Assembly: GCF_029227915.1 (NCBI RefSeq)
Contig: NC_079878.1
Coordinates: 34,933,501 to 34,997,500 of the forward strand
From: Hydractinia symbiolongicarpus
Lineage: Eukaryota; Cnidaria; Hydrozoa; Anthoathecata; Hydractiniidae
Length of the DNA stretch: 64,000 nucleotides
Reading direction: 5' to 3'
Shown here piece by piece: positions 24,943-37,000 of the stretch; position 1 is the first letter of the stretch, and every line of letters begins with the position of its first letter. Made by a program: the position numbers and the translations under genes. The notes under the pieces are model-generated. The model worked only from the letters and a program-made list of their open reading frames with translations. It was not told where the DNA came from and made no database searches.

Positions 24943-27900
24943 AGCGCCCAGTGTAATCGCTGAGTCCCGGCAATCATGTCAAGTTAAGAAGAATGTTATT
25001 TCTTGGAGTCCAATCGTTTCATTTATCACATTTATCAGGTCACAGTCCAAAGTTAGTTCAATTAAGTCCCACAGTCAATCGTTTCACTGTTAAAAGCCAT
25101 ACAACCTAGTAATACCGGAAAATATCACAAAATACATGTTGGTACGAATACGTGACCCAGCCGTAGTAACTCAAACAGACTGACACCCCAACAAAGTCAA
25201 TGAAATGTAGTTTTTGAAAGTATCGCTAATTCTTCAGCGTGCGATAACGGATAGGATTCGTCCCACAGTAAAGAATGACTTATTTATCTAAATTTTTAAA
25301 TGATGCGCTACCACAGCGCCCAGTGTAATCGCTGAGTTCCGGCAATCATGTCAAATTAAGAAGAACGTTATTTCTTGGAGTCCAATTTTCTCATTAATCA
25401 CATTTATCAGGTCACAATCCAAAGTTAGTTCAATTAAGTCCCACAGTCAATCGTTTCACTGTTAAAAGCGATGCAACATAGTAATATAAGAAAAAAATCG
25501 GTAAACACATGTTGGTACGAATATGTGACCCAACCTTTGAAATTCAAATGGACTGACCCCGTTAGAAAGTCAGTGAAATATAGTATTTAAAACTGTCTCT
25601 ATTTCTTCAGCGCGCACTAACGGCTACGATTGGTCACACATTAAAAAATTGACTTTCTTATCCTTGAGTCCCGGCAATCACGTCCAATTAAGAAGAATGT
25701 TATTTCTTTGAGTCCAATCGTCTCATTTATCACATTTATCAGGTCACAGTCCAAAATCAATTCAACTTAGCCTTGCAGTCAATCGTTTCATTGTTAAAAG
25801 CGATGCAACCTAGTATTATCAGAAAAATATCGCTAAATACATGTTGGTACGAATATGTGACCCAACCGTTGTAACTCAAACGGACTGACACCGCAACAAG
25901 GTCAACGAAATTTAGTTTTTGAAACTATCGCTATTTCTTCAGCGTGCAATAAAGGATAGGGTTCGTCCCACAGTAAAAAATGACTTATTTATCTAAATTT
26001 TTAAATGAAGCGCTACCACAGCGCCCAGTGTAATCGCTGAGTTTCGGTAATCATGTCAAATTAAGAAGAATGTTATTTCTTGGAGTCCAATTGCCTCACT
26101 TTCACATTTATAAGGTCACAGTCCATAATCAGTTCAATTAAGTCCCACAGTCAATCGTTTCATTTGTAAAAGCGATGCAACCTAGTATTATCAGAAAAAT
26201 ATCGCTAAATACATGTTGGTACGAATATGTGACCCAACCGTTGTAACTCAAACGGACTGACACCGCAACAAGGTCAACGAAATTTAGTTTTTGAAACTAT
26301 CGCTATTTCTTCAGCGTGCAATAAAGGATAGGGTTCGTCCCACAGTAAAAAATGACTTATTTATCTAAATTTTTAAATGAAGCGCTACCACAGCGCCCAG
26401 TGTAATCGCTGAGTTTCGGTAATCATGTCAAATTAAGAAGAATGTTATTTCTTGGAGTCCAATTGCCTCACTTTCACATTTATAAGGTCACAGTCCATAA
26501 TCAGTTCAATTAAGTCCCACAGTCAATCGTTTCATTTGTAAAAGCGATGCAACCTAGTATTATCAGAAAAATATCGCTAAATACATGTTGGTACGAATAC
26601 GTGACCCAGCCGTAGTAACTCAAACAGACTGACACCCCAACAAAGTCAATGAAATGTAGTTTTTGAAAGTATCGCTAATTCTTCAGCGTGCGATAACGGA
26701 TAGGATTCGTCCCACAGTAAAGAATGACTTATTTATCTAAATTTTTAAATGATGCGCTACCACAGCGCCCAGTGTAATCGCTGAGTTCCGGCAATCATGT
26801 CAAATTAAGAAGAACGTTATTTCTTGGAGTCCAATTTTCTCATTAATCACATTTATCAGGTCACAATCCAAAGTTAGTTCAATTAAGTCCCACAGTCAAT
26901 CGTTTCACTGTTAAAAGCGATGCAACATAGTAATATAAGAAAAAAATCGGTAAACACATGTTGGTACGAATATGTGACCCAACCTTTGAAACTCAAATGG
27001 ACTGACCCCGTTAGAAAGTCAGTGAAATATAGTATTTGAAACTGTCTCTATTTCTTCAGCGCGCACTAACGGCTACGATTGGTCACACATTAAAAAATTG
27101 ACTTTTTTATCCTTGAGTCCCGGCAATCACGTCCAATTAAGAAGAATGTTATTTCTTGGAGTCCAATCGTCTCATTTATCACATTTATCAGGTCACAGTC
27201 CAAAATCAATTCAACTTAGCCTTGCATTCAATCGTTTCATTGTTAAAAGCGATGCAACCTAGTATTATCAGAAAAATATCGCTAAATACATGTTGGTACG
27301 AATACGTGACCCAACCGTTGTAACTCAAACGGACTGACACCGCAACAAGGTCAACGAAATGTAGTTTTTGAAACTATCGCTATTTCTTCAGCATGCAATA
27401 AAGGATAGGGTTCGTCCCACAGTAAAAAATGACTTATTTATCTAAATTTTTAAATGAAGCGCTACCACAGCGCCCAGTGTAATCGCTGAGTTTCGGTAAT
27501 CATGTCAAATTAAGAAGAATGTTATTTCTTGGAGTCCAATTGCCTCACTTTCACATTTATAAGGTCATAGTCCATAATCAGTTCAATTAAGTCCCACAGT
27601 CAATCGTTTCATTTGTAAAAGCGATGCAACCTAGTATTATCAGAAAAATATCGCTAAATACATGTTGGTACGAATACGTGACCCAACCGTTGTAACTCAA
27701 ACGGACTGACGCCGCAACAAAGACAATGAAAGGTAATTTCTGAAGCTGTCGCTAATTCTTCAGCGCGCGATAACGGCTAAGATTGGTCCCACAGTAAAAA
27801 ATGACTTATAAATTTTTAAATGAAGCACCACCACAGCGCCCAGTGTAATCGCTGAGTTCCGGCAATCATGTCAAATTAAGAAGAATGTTATTTCTTGGAG

Positions 27901-29651
27901 TCCAAATTTCTCATTTATCACATTTATCAGGTCACAATCCAAAGTTAGTTCAATTAAGTCCCACAGTCAATCGTTTCAATGTTAAAAGCGATGCAACCTA
28001 GTAATATGAGAAAAAAATCGGTAAATACATGTTTTTACGAATATGTGACTCAACCGTTGTAACTCAAACGGATTGATACTGTTAGAAAGACAAAGAAAGG
28101 TAGTTTTTGAAAGTATCGCTAATTCTTCAGCGTGCGATAACGGATAGGATTCGTCCCACAGTAAAGAATGACTTATTTATCTAAATTTTTAAATGATGCG
28201 CTACCACAGCGCCCAGTGTAATCGCTGAGTTCCGGCAATCATGTCAAATTAAGAAGAACGTTATTTCTTGGAGTCCAATTTTCTCATTAATCACATTTAT
28301 CAGGTCACAATCCAAAGTTAGTTCAATTAAGTCCCACAGTCAATCGTTTCACTGTTAAAAGCGATGCAACATAGTAATATAAGAAAAAAATCGGTAAACA
28401 CATGTTGGTACGAATATGTGACCCAACCTTTGAAACTCAAATGGACTGACCCCGTTAGAAAGTCAGTGAAATATAGTATTTGAAACTGTCTCTATTTCTT
28501 CAGCGCGCACTAACGGCTACGATTGGTCACACATTAAAAAATTGACTTTTTTATCCTTGAGTCCCGGCAATCACGTCCAATTAAGAAGAATGTTATTTCT
28601 TGGAGTCCAATCGTCTCATTTATCACATTTATCAGGTCACAGTCCAAAATCAATTCAACTTAGCCTTGCATTCAATCGTTTCATTGTTAAAAGCGATGCA
28701 ACCTAGTATTATCAGAAAAATATCGCTAAATACATGTTGGTACGAATACGTGACCCAACCGTTGTAACTCAAACGGACTGACACCGCAACAAGGTCAACG
28801 AAATGTAGTTTTTGAAACTATCGCTATTTCTTCAGCATGCAATAAAGGATAGGGTTCGTCCCACAGTAAAAAATGACTTATTTATCTAAATTTTTAAATG
28901 AAGCGCTACCACAGCGCCCAGTGTAATCGCTGAGTTTCGGTAATCATGTCAAATTAAGAAGAATGTTATTTCTTGGAGTCCAATTGCCTCACTTTCACAT
29001 TTATAAGGTCATAGTCCATAATCAGTTCAATTAAGTCCCACAGTCAATCGTTTCATTTGTAAAAGCGATGCAACCTAGTATTATCAGAAAAATATCGCTA
29101 AATACATGTTGGTACGAATACGTGACCCAACCGTTGTAACTCAAACGGACTGACGCCGCAACAAAGACAATGAAAGGTAATTTCTGAAGCTGTCGCTAAT
29201 TCTTCAGCGCGCGATAACGGCTAAGATTGGTCCCACAGTAAAAAATGACTTATAAATTTTTAAATGAAGCACCACCACAGCGCCCAGTGTAATCGCTGAG
29301 TTCCGGCAATCATGTCAAATTAAGAAGAATGTTATTTCTTGGAGTCCAAATTTCTCATTTATCACATTTATCAGGTCACAATCCAAAGTTAGTTCAATTA
29401 AGTCCCACAGTCAATCGTTTCAATGTTAAAAGCGGTGCAACCTAGTAATATGAGAAAAAAATCGGTAAATACATGTTTTTACGAATATGTGACTCAACCG
29501 TTGTAACTCAAACGGATTGATACTGTTAGAAAGACAAAGAAAGGTAGTTTCTGAAGCTGTCGCTATTTCTTCAGCGCGCGATAACTGCTAGGATTGGTCC
29601 CACAGTAAAGAATGACTTATTTATCTAATTTTTTAAATAAAGCGCTACCAC
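24943..29651 (+). repeat. Block 8: four-unit higher-order repeat (1,444-1,449 bp)
   Basis: Full units start at 24943 (E), 25315 (D), 26020 (F), 26392 (F head, E tail), 26764 (D), 27469 (F, B-like tail), 27835 (C), 28208 (D), 28913 (F, B-like tail) and 29279 (C). Shortened F units start at about 25657, 27106 and 28550. The order D, short F, F, fourth unit repeats three times. The second and third copies, about 26656-28099 and 28100-29543, look nearly identical, sharing GACTTTTTTATCCTTGAG, GCATTCAATCG, AAGGTCATAGTCC and GACGCCGCAACAAAGAC. One visible difference is AAAGCGATGC against AAAGCGGTGC. The F units at about 25.8 and 26.2 kb also form a 372-bp single-unit duplication (ACAAGGTCAACGAAATTTAG). 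Confidence 0.88.
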
Positions 29652-32600
29652 AGCGCCCAGTGTAATTGCTGAGTTCTGACAATCTCGTCCAATTAAGAAG
29701 AATGTTATTTCTTGGAGTCCAAATTTCTCATTTATCACATTTATCAGGTCACAATCCAAAGTTAGTTCAATTAAGTCCCACAGTCAATCGTTTCATTGTT
29801 AAAAGCGATGCAACCTAGTAATATCAGAAAAGTATCGCTATGTACATGTTGGTACGAACATGTGACCCAACCGTTGTAACTCAAACGGACTGACACCGTT
29901 AGGAAGTCATTGAAATGTAGTTTTTGAAACTGTCGCTACTTCTTCAGCGTGCGATAACGGATAGGATTATTCCAGCAGTAAAGAATGACTTATTTATCTA
30001 AAGTTTTAAATGAAGTTCTACCAGAGCGCCCAGTCTAATCGCTGAGCTCCGGCAATCACGTCAAATTAAGAAGAATGTTATTTCTTGGAGTCCAATTGTC
30101 TCATTTATCACATTTATCAGGTCACAGTCCAAAGTTAGTTCAATTAAGTCCCACAGTCAATCGTTTCATTGATAAAAGCGATGCAACCTAGTAATATCAA
30201 AAAAACATCGCTAAGTACATGTTGGTACGATTAGGTGACCCAACTGTTGTAACTCAAACGGACTGACATCGTTAGAAAGTCAATGAAATGTAGTTTTTGA
30301 AAGTATCGCTAATTCTTCAGCGTGCGATAACGGATAGGGTTCGTCCCACAGTAAAGAATGACTTATTTATCTAAATTTTTAAATGAAGCGCTACCACAGC
30401 GCCCAGTGTAATCGCTGAGTGTCGGTAATCATGTCAAATTAAGAAGAATGTTATTTCTTGGAGTCCAATTGCCTCACTTTCACATTTATAAGGTCACAGT
30501 CCATAATCAGTTCAATTAAGTCCCACAGTCAATCGTTTCATTTGTAAAAGCGATGCAACCTAGTATTATCAGAAAAATATCGCTAAATACATGTTGGTAC
30601 GAATACGTGACCCAGCCGTAGTAACTCAAACAGACTGACACCCCAACAAAGTCAATGAAATGTAGTTTTTGAAAGTATCGCTAATTCTTCAGCGTGCGAT
30701 AACGGATAGGGTTCGTCCCACAGTAAAGAATGACTTATTTATCTAAATTTTTAAATGAAGCGCTACCACAGCGCCCAGTGTAATCGCTGAGTGTCGGTAA
30801 TCATGTCAAATTAAGAAGAATGTTATTTCTTGGAGTCCATTTTTCTCATTTATCACATTTATCAGGTCACAATCCAAAGTTAGTTCAATTAAGTCCCACA
30901 GTCAATCGTTTCATTTGTAAAAGCGATGCAACCTAGTATTATCAGAAAAATATCGCTAAATACATGTTGGTACGAATACGTGACCCAACCGTTGTAACTC
31001 AAACGGACTGACACCGCAACAAAGTCAATGAAATGTAGTTTTTGAAACTATCGCTATTTCTTCATCGTGCGATAACGGGTAGGGTTCGTCCCACAGTAAA
31101 GAATGACTTATTTATCTAAATTTTTAAATGAAGCGCTACCACAGCGCCCAGTGTAATCGCTGAGTTCCGGCATCATGTCAAATTAAGAAGAATGTTATTT
31201 CTTGGAGTCCATTTTTCTCATTTATCACATTTATCAGGTCACAATCCAAAGTTAGTTCAATTAAGTCCCACAGTCAATCGTTTCACTGTTAAAAGCGATG
31301 CAACCTAGTAATATAAGAAAAAAATCGGTAAACACATGTTGGTACGAATATGTGACCCAACCTTTGAAACTCAAATGGACTGATCCCGTTAGAAAGTCAG
31401 TGAAATATAGTATTTGAAACTGTCTCTATTTCTTCAGCGCGCACTAACGGCTACGATTAGTCACACATTAAAAAAATGACTTTCTTATCGCTGAGTCCCG
31501 GCAATCACGTCCAATTAAGAAGAATGTTATTTCTTGGAGTCCCATTTTCTCATTTATCACATTTATCAGGTCACAATCCAAAGTTAGTTCAATTAAGTCC
31601 CACAGTCAATCGTTTCATTGTTAAAAGCGATGCAACTTAGTAATATGAGAAAAAAATCGGTAAATACATGTTTTTACGAATATGTGACCCAACCGTTGTA
31701 ACTCAAACGGATTGTTACTGTTACAAAGACAATGAAAGGTAATTTCTGAAGCTGTCGCTATTTCTTCAGCGCGCGATAACGGATAGGATTATTCCAGCAG
31801 TAAAGAATGACTTATTTATCTAAAGTTTTAAATGAAGTTCTACCAGAGCGCCCAGTCTAATCGCTGAGTTCCGGCATCATGTCAAATTAAGAAGAATGTT
31901 ATTTCTTGGAGTCCATTTTTCTCATTTATCACATTTATCAGGTCACAATCCAAAGTTAGTTCAATTAAGTCCCACAGTCAATCGTTTCACTGTTAAAAGC
32001 GATGCAACCTAGTAATATAAGAAAAAAATCGGTAAACACATGTTGGTACGAATATGTGACCCAACCTTTGAAACTCAAATGGACTGATCCCGTTAGAAAG
32101 TCAGTGAAATATAGTATTTGAAACTGTCTCTATTTCTTCAGCGCGCACTAACGGCTACGATTGGTCACACATTAAAAAAATGACTTTCTTATCGCTGAGT
32201 CCCGGCAATCACGTCCAATTAAGAAGAATGTTATTTCTTGGAGTCCCATTTTCTCATTTATCACATTTATCAGGTCACAATCCAAAGTTAGTTCAATTAA
32301 GTCCCACAGTCAATCGTTTCATTGTTAAAAGCGATGCAACCTAGTAATATGAGAAAAAAATCGGTAAATACATGTTTTTACGAATATGTGACCCAACCGT
32401 TGTAACTCAAACGGATTGATACTGTTACAAAGACAATGAAAGGTACTTTCTGAAGCTGTCGCTATTTCTTCAGCGCGCGATAACGGATAGGATTATTCCA
32501 GCAGTAAAGAATGACTTATTTATCTAAAGTTTTAAATGAAGTTCTACCAGAGCGCCCAGTCTAATCGCTGAGCTCCGGCAATCACGTCAAATTAAGAAGA

Positions 32601-34040
32601 ATGTTATTTCTTGGAGTCCAATTGTCTCATTTATCACATTTATCAGGTCACAGTCCAAAGTTAGTTCAATTAAGTCCCACAGTCAATCGTTTCATTGATA
32701 AAAGCGATGCAACCTAGTAATATCAGAAAAATATCGCTAAGTACATGTTGGTACGATTAGGTGACCCAACTGTTGTAACTCAAACGGACTGACATCGTTA
32801 GAAAGTCAATGAAATGTAGTTTTTGAAAGTATCGCTAATTCTTCAGCGTGCGATAACGGATAGGGTTCGTCCCACAGTAAAGAATGACTTATTTATCTAA
32901 ATTTTTAAATGAAGCGCTACCACAGCGCCCAGTGTAATCGCTGAGTGTCGGTAATCATGTCAAATTAAGAAGAATGTTATTTCTTGGAGTCCAATTGCCT
33001 CACTTTCACATTTATAAGGTCACAGTCCATAATCAGTTCAATTAAGTCCCACAGTCAATCGTTTCATTTGTAAAAGCGATGCAACCTAGTATTATCAGAA
33101 AAATATCGCTAAATACATGTTGGTACGAATACGTGACCCAGCCGTAGTAACTCAAACAGACTGACACCCCAACAAAGTCAATGAAATGTAGTTTTTGAAA
33201 GTATCGCTAATTCTTCAGCGTGCGATAACGGATAGGGTTCGTCCCACAGTAAAGAATGACTTATTTATCTAAATTTTTAAATGAAGCGCTACCACAGCGC
33301 CCAGTGTAATCGCTGAGTGTCGGTAATCATGTCAAATTAAGAAGAATGTTATTTCTTGGAGTCCATTTTTCTCATTTATCACATTTATCAGGTCACAATC
33401 CAAATTTAGTTCAATTAAGTCCCACAGTCAATCGTTTCATTTGTAAAAGCGATGCAACCTAGTATTATCAGAAAAATATCGCTAAATATATGTTGGTACG
33501 AATACGTGACCCAACCGTTGTAACTCCAACGGACTGACACCGCAACAAAGTCAATGAAATGTAGTTTTTGAAACTATCGCTATTTCTTCATCGTGCGATA
33601 ACGGGTAGGGTTCGTCCCACAGTAAAGAATGACTTATTTATCTAAATTTTTAAATGAAGCGCTACCACAGCGCCCAGTGTAATCGCTGAGTTCCGGCATC
33701 ATGTCAAATTAAGAAGAATGTTATTTCTTGGAGTCCATTCTTCTCATTTATCACATTTATCAGGTCACAATCCCAAGTTAGTTCAATTAAGTCCCACAGT
33801 CAATCGTTTCACTGTTAAAAGCGATGCAACCTAGTAATATAAGAAAAAAATCGGTAAACACATGTTGGTACGAATATGTGACCCAACCGTTGTAACTCAA
33901 ACGGATTGATACTGTTACAAAGACAATGAAAGGTACTTTCTGAAGCTGTCGCTATTTCTTCAGCGCGCGATAACGGCTAGGATTGTTCCCACAGTAAAAA
34001 ATGACTTATTTATCTAAATTTTTACATGAAGCGCTACCAC
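29652..34040 (+). repeat. Block 9: 2,526-bp segmental duplication containing a 704-bp one
   Basis: Full units start at 29652 (G), 30025 (G variant), 30398 (F head, E tail), 30770 (F), 31143 (D), 31847 (D), 32551 (G variant), 32924 (F/E), 33296 (F) and 33669 (D head, B tail). Shortened C units start at about 31484 and 32188. The series 30025, 30398, 30770, 31143 reappears at 32551, 32924, 33296, 33669 with a constant offset of 2,526. Inside it, the D/short-C pair at 31143-31846 is repeated at 31847-32550 (offset 704), sharing GGAGTCCCATTTTCTC and ATTATTCCAGCAGTAAAG. Confidence 0.87.
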
Positions 34041-37000
34041 AGCGCCCAGTGTAATCGCTGAGTTCCGGCAATCATGTCAAATTAAGAAGAATGTTATTTC
34101 ATGGAGTCCAATTGTCTCATTTATCACATTTATCAGGTCACAGTCCAAAGTTAGTTCAATTAGGTCCCACAGTCAATCGTTTCACTGTTAAAAGCCATAC
34201 AACCTAGTAATACTGGAAAAATGTCACGAAATACATGTTGGTACGAACATGTGACTCAACCGTTGTAACTCAAACGGATTAATACTGTTAGAAAGACAAT
34301 GAGGGGTAATTTCTGAAGCTGTCGCTATTTCTTCAGCGCGCGATAACTGCTAGGATTGGTCCCGCAGTAAAGAAGGACTTATTTATCTAATTTCTGAAAT
34401 AAAGCGCTACAACAGCGCCCAGTGTAATCGCAGAGTTCCGACAATCACGTCCAATTAAGAAGAATGTTATTTCTTGGAGTCCAATTGTCTCATTTATCAC
34501 ATTTATCAGGTCACAGTCCAAAATCAGTTAAACTTAGTCCCACAGTCAATCGTTTCATTGTTAAAAGCGCTGCAACCTAGTAATATCATAAAAATATCGC
34601 TAAATACATGTTGCTACGAATATGTGACCCAACCGTTGTAACTCAAACGGATTGATACTGTTAGAAAGACAATGAAAGGTAATTTCTGAAGCTGTCGCTA
34701 TTTCTTCAGCGCGCGAAAACTGCTAGGATTGGTCCCACAGTAAAGAATAACTTATTTATCTAATTTCTTAAATAAAGCGCTACCACAGCGCCCAGTGTAA
34801 TTGCTGAGTTCCGACAATCTCGTCCAATTTTGAAGAATGTTATTTCTTGGAGTCTAATTGTCTCATTTATCATATTTATCAGTTGACAGTCCAAAATCAG
34901 TTCAATTAAGTCCCACACTCACTCGTTTCACTGTTAAAAGCCATACAACCTAGTAATACCGAAAAAATATCACGAAATACATGTTGGTACGAACATGTGA
35001 CTCAACCGTTGTAACTCAAACGGATTGATACTGTTAGAAAGACAATGAAAGGTAATTTCTGGAGCTGTCGCTACTTCTTCAGAGCGCGATAACGGCTAGG
35101 ATTGGTCCCACAGTAAAAAAATGACTTATAAATCTAAATTTTTAAATGAAGCGCTACCACAGCGCCCAGTGTAATCGCTGAGTCCCGGCAATCATGTCAA
35201 ATTAAGAAGAACGTTATTTCTTGGAGTCCATTTTTCTCATTCATCACATTTATCAGGTCACAGTCCATAATCAGTTCAACTTAGTCCCACAGTCAATTGT
35301 TTCATTGTTAAAAGCGATGCAACCTAGTAATATCATAAAAATATCGCTAAATACATGTTGCTACGAATATGTGACCCAACCGTTGTAACTCAAACGGATT
35401 GATACTGTTACAAAGACAATGAAAGGTAATTTCTGAAGCTGTCGCTATTTCTTCAGCGCGCGATAACGGCTAGGATTGTTCCCACAGTAAAGAATGACTT
35501 ATTTATCTAAATTTTTACATGAAGCGCTACCACAGCGCCCAGTGTAATCGCTGAGTTCCGGCAATCATGTCAAATTAAGAAGAATGTTATTTCATGGAGT
35601 CCAATTTTCTCATTTATCACATTTATCAGGTCACAGTCCAAATCAGTTCAATTAAGTCCCACAGTCACTCGTTTCACTGTTAAAAGCCATACAACCTAGT
35701 AATACTGGAAAAATGTCACGAAATACATGTTGGTACGAATATGTGACCCAACCGTTGTAACTTAAACGGATTGATACTGTTACAAAGACAATGAAAGGTA
35801 ATTTCTGAAGCTGTCGCTATTTCTTCAGCGCGCGATAACGGCTAGGATTGGTCCCACAGTGAAAAATGACTTATAAATCTAAATTTTTAAATGAAGCGCC
35901 ACCACAGCGCCCAGTGTAATCGCTGAGTCCCGGCAATCATGTCAAGTTAAGAAGAATGTTATTTCTTGGAGTCCAATCGTCTCATTTATCACATTTATCA
36001 GGTCACAGTCCAAAGTTAGTTCAATTAAGTCCCACAGTCAATCGTTTCACTGGTAAAAGCCATACAACCTAGTAATACTGGAAAAATGTCACGAAATACA
36101 TGTTGGTACGAACAAGTGACTCAACCGTTGCAACTCAAACGAATTGATATTGTTATAAAGACAATGAAAGGTAGTTTCTGAAGCTGTCGCTATTTCTTCA
36201 GCGCGCAATAACTGCTAGGATTGGTTCCACAGTAAAAAATGACTTATTAATCTAATTTCTTACATAAAGCGCTACCACAGCGCCCAGTGTAATCGCTGAG
36301 TTCCGACAATCACGTCCAATTAAGAAGAATGTTATTTCTTGGAGTCCAATTGTCTCATTTCTCACATTTATCAGGTCACAGTCCAAAATCAGTAAAACTT
36401 AGTCCCACAGTCAATCGTTTCATTGTTAAAAGCGATGCAATCTAGTAATAACATAAAAATATCGCTAAATACATGTTGCTACGAATATGTGACCCAACCG
36501 TTGTAACTCAAACGGATTGATACTGTTACAAAGACAATGAAAGGTAATTTCTGAGGCTGTCGCTATTTCTTCAGCGCGCGATAACGGCTAGGATTGGTCC
36601 CACAGTAAAAAATGACTTATAAGTCTATATTTTTAAATGAAGCGCTACCACAGCGCCCAGTGTAATTGCTGAGTTCCGGCAATCATGTCAAATTAAGAAG
36701 AATGTTATTTCTTGGAGTCCAATTTTCTCATTTATCACATTTATCAGGTCACAGTCCAAATCAGTTCAATTAAGTCCCACAGTCACTCGTTTCACTGTTA
36801 AAAGCCATACAACCTAGTAATACTGGAAAAATGTCACGAAATACATGTTGGTACGAACATGTGACTCAACCGTTGTAACTCAAACGGATTGATACTGTTA
36901 GAAAGACAATGAAAGGTAGTTTCTGAAGCTGTCGCTATTTCTTCAGCGCGCGATAACTGCTAGGATTGGTCCCACAGTAAAGAATGACTTATTTATCTAC

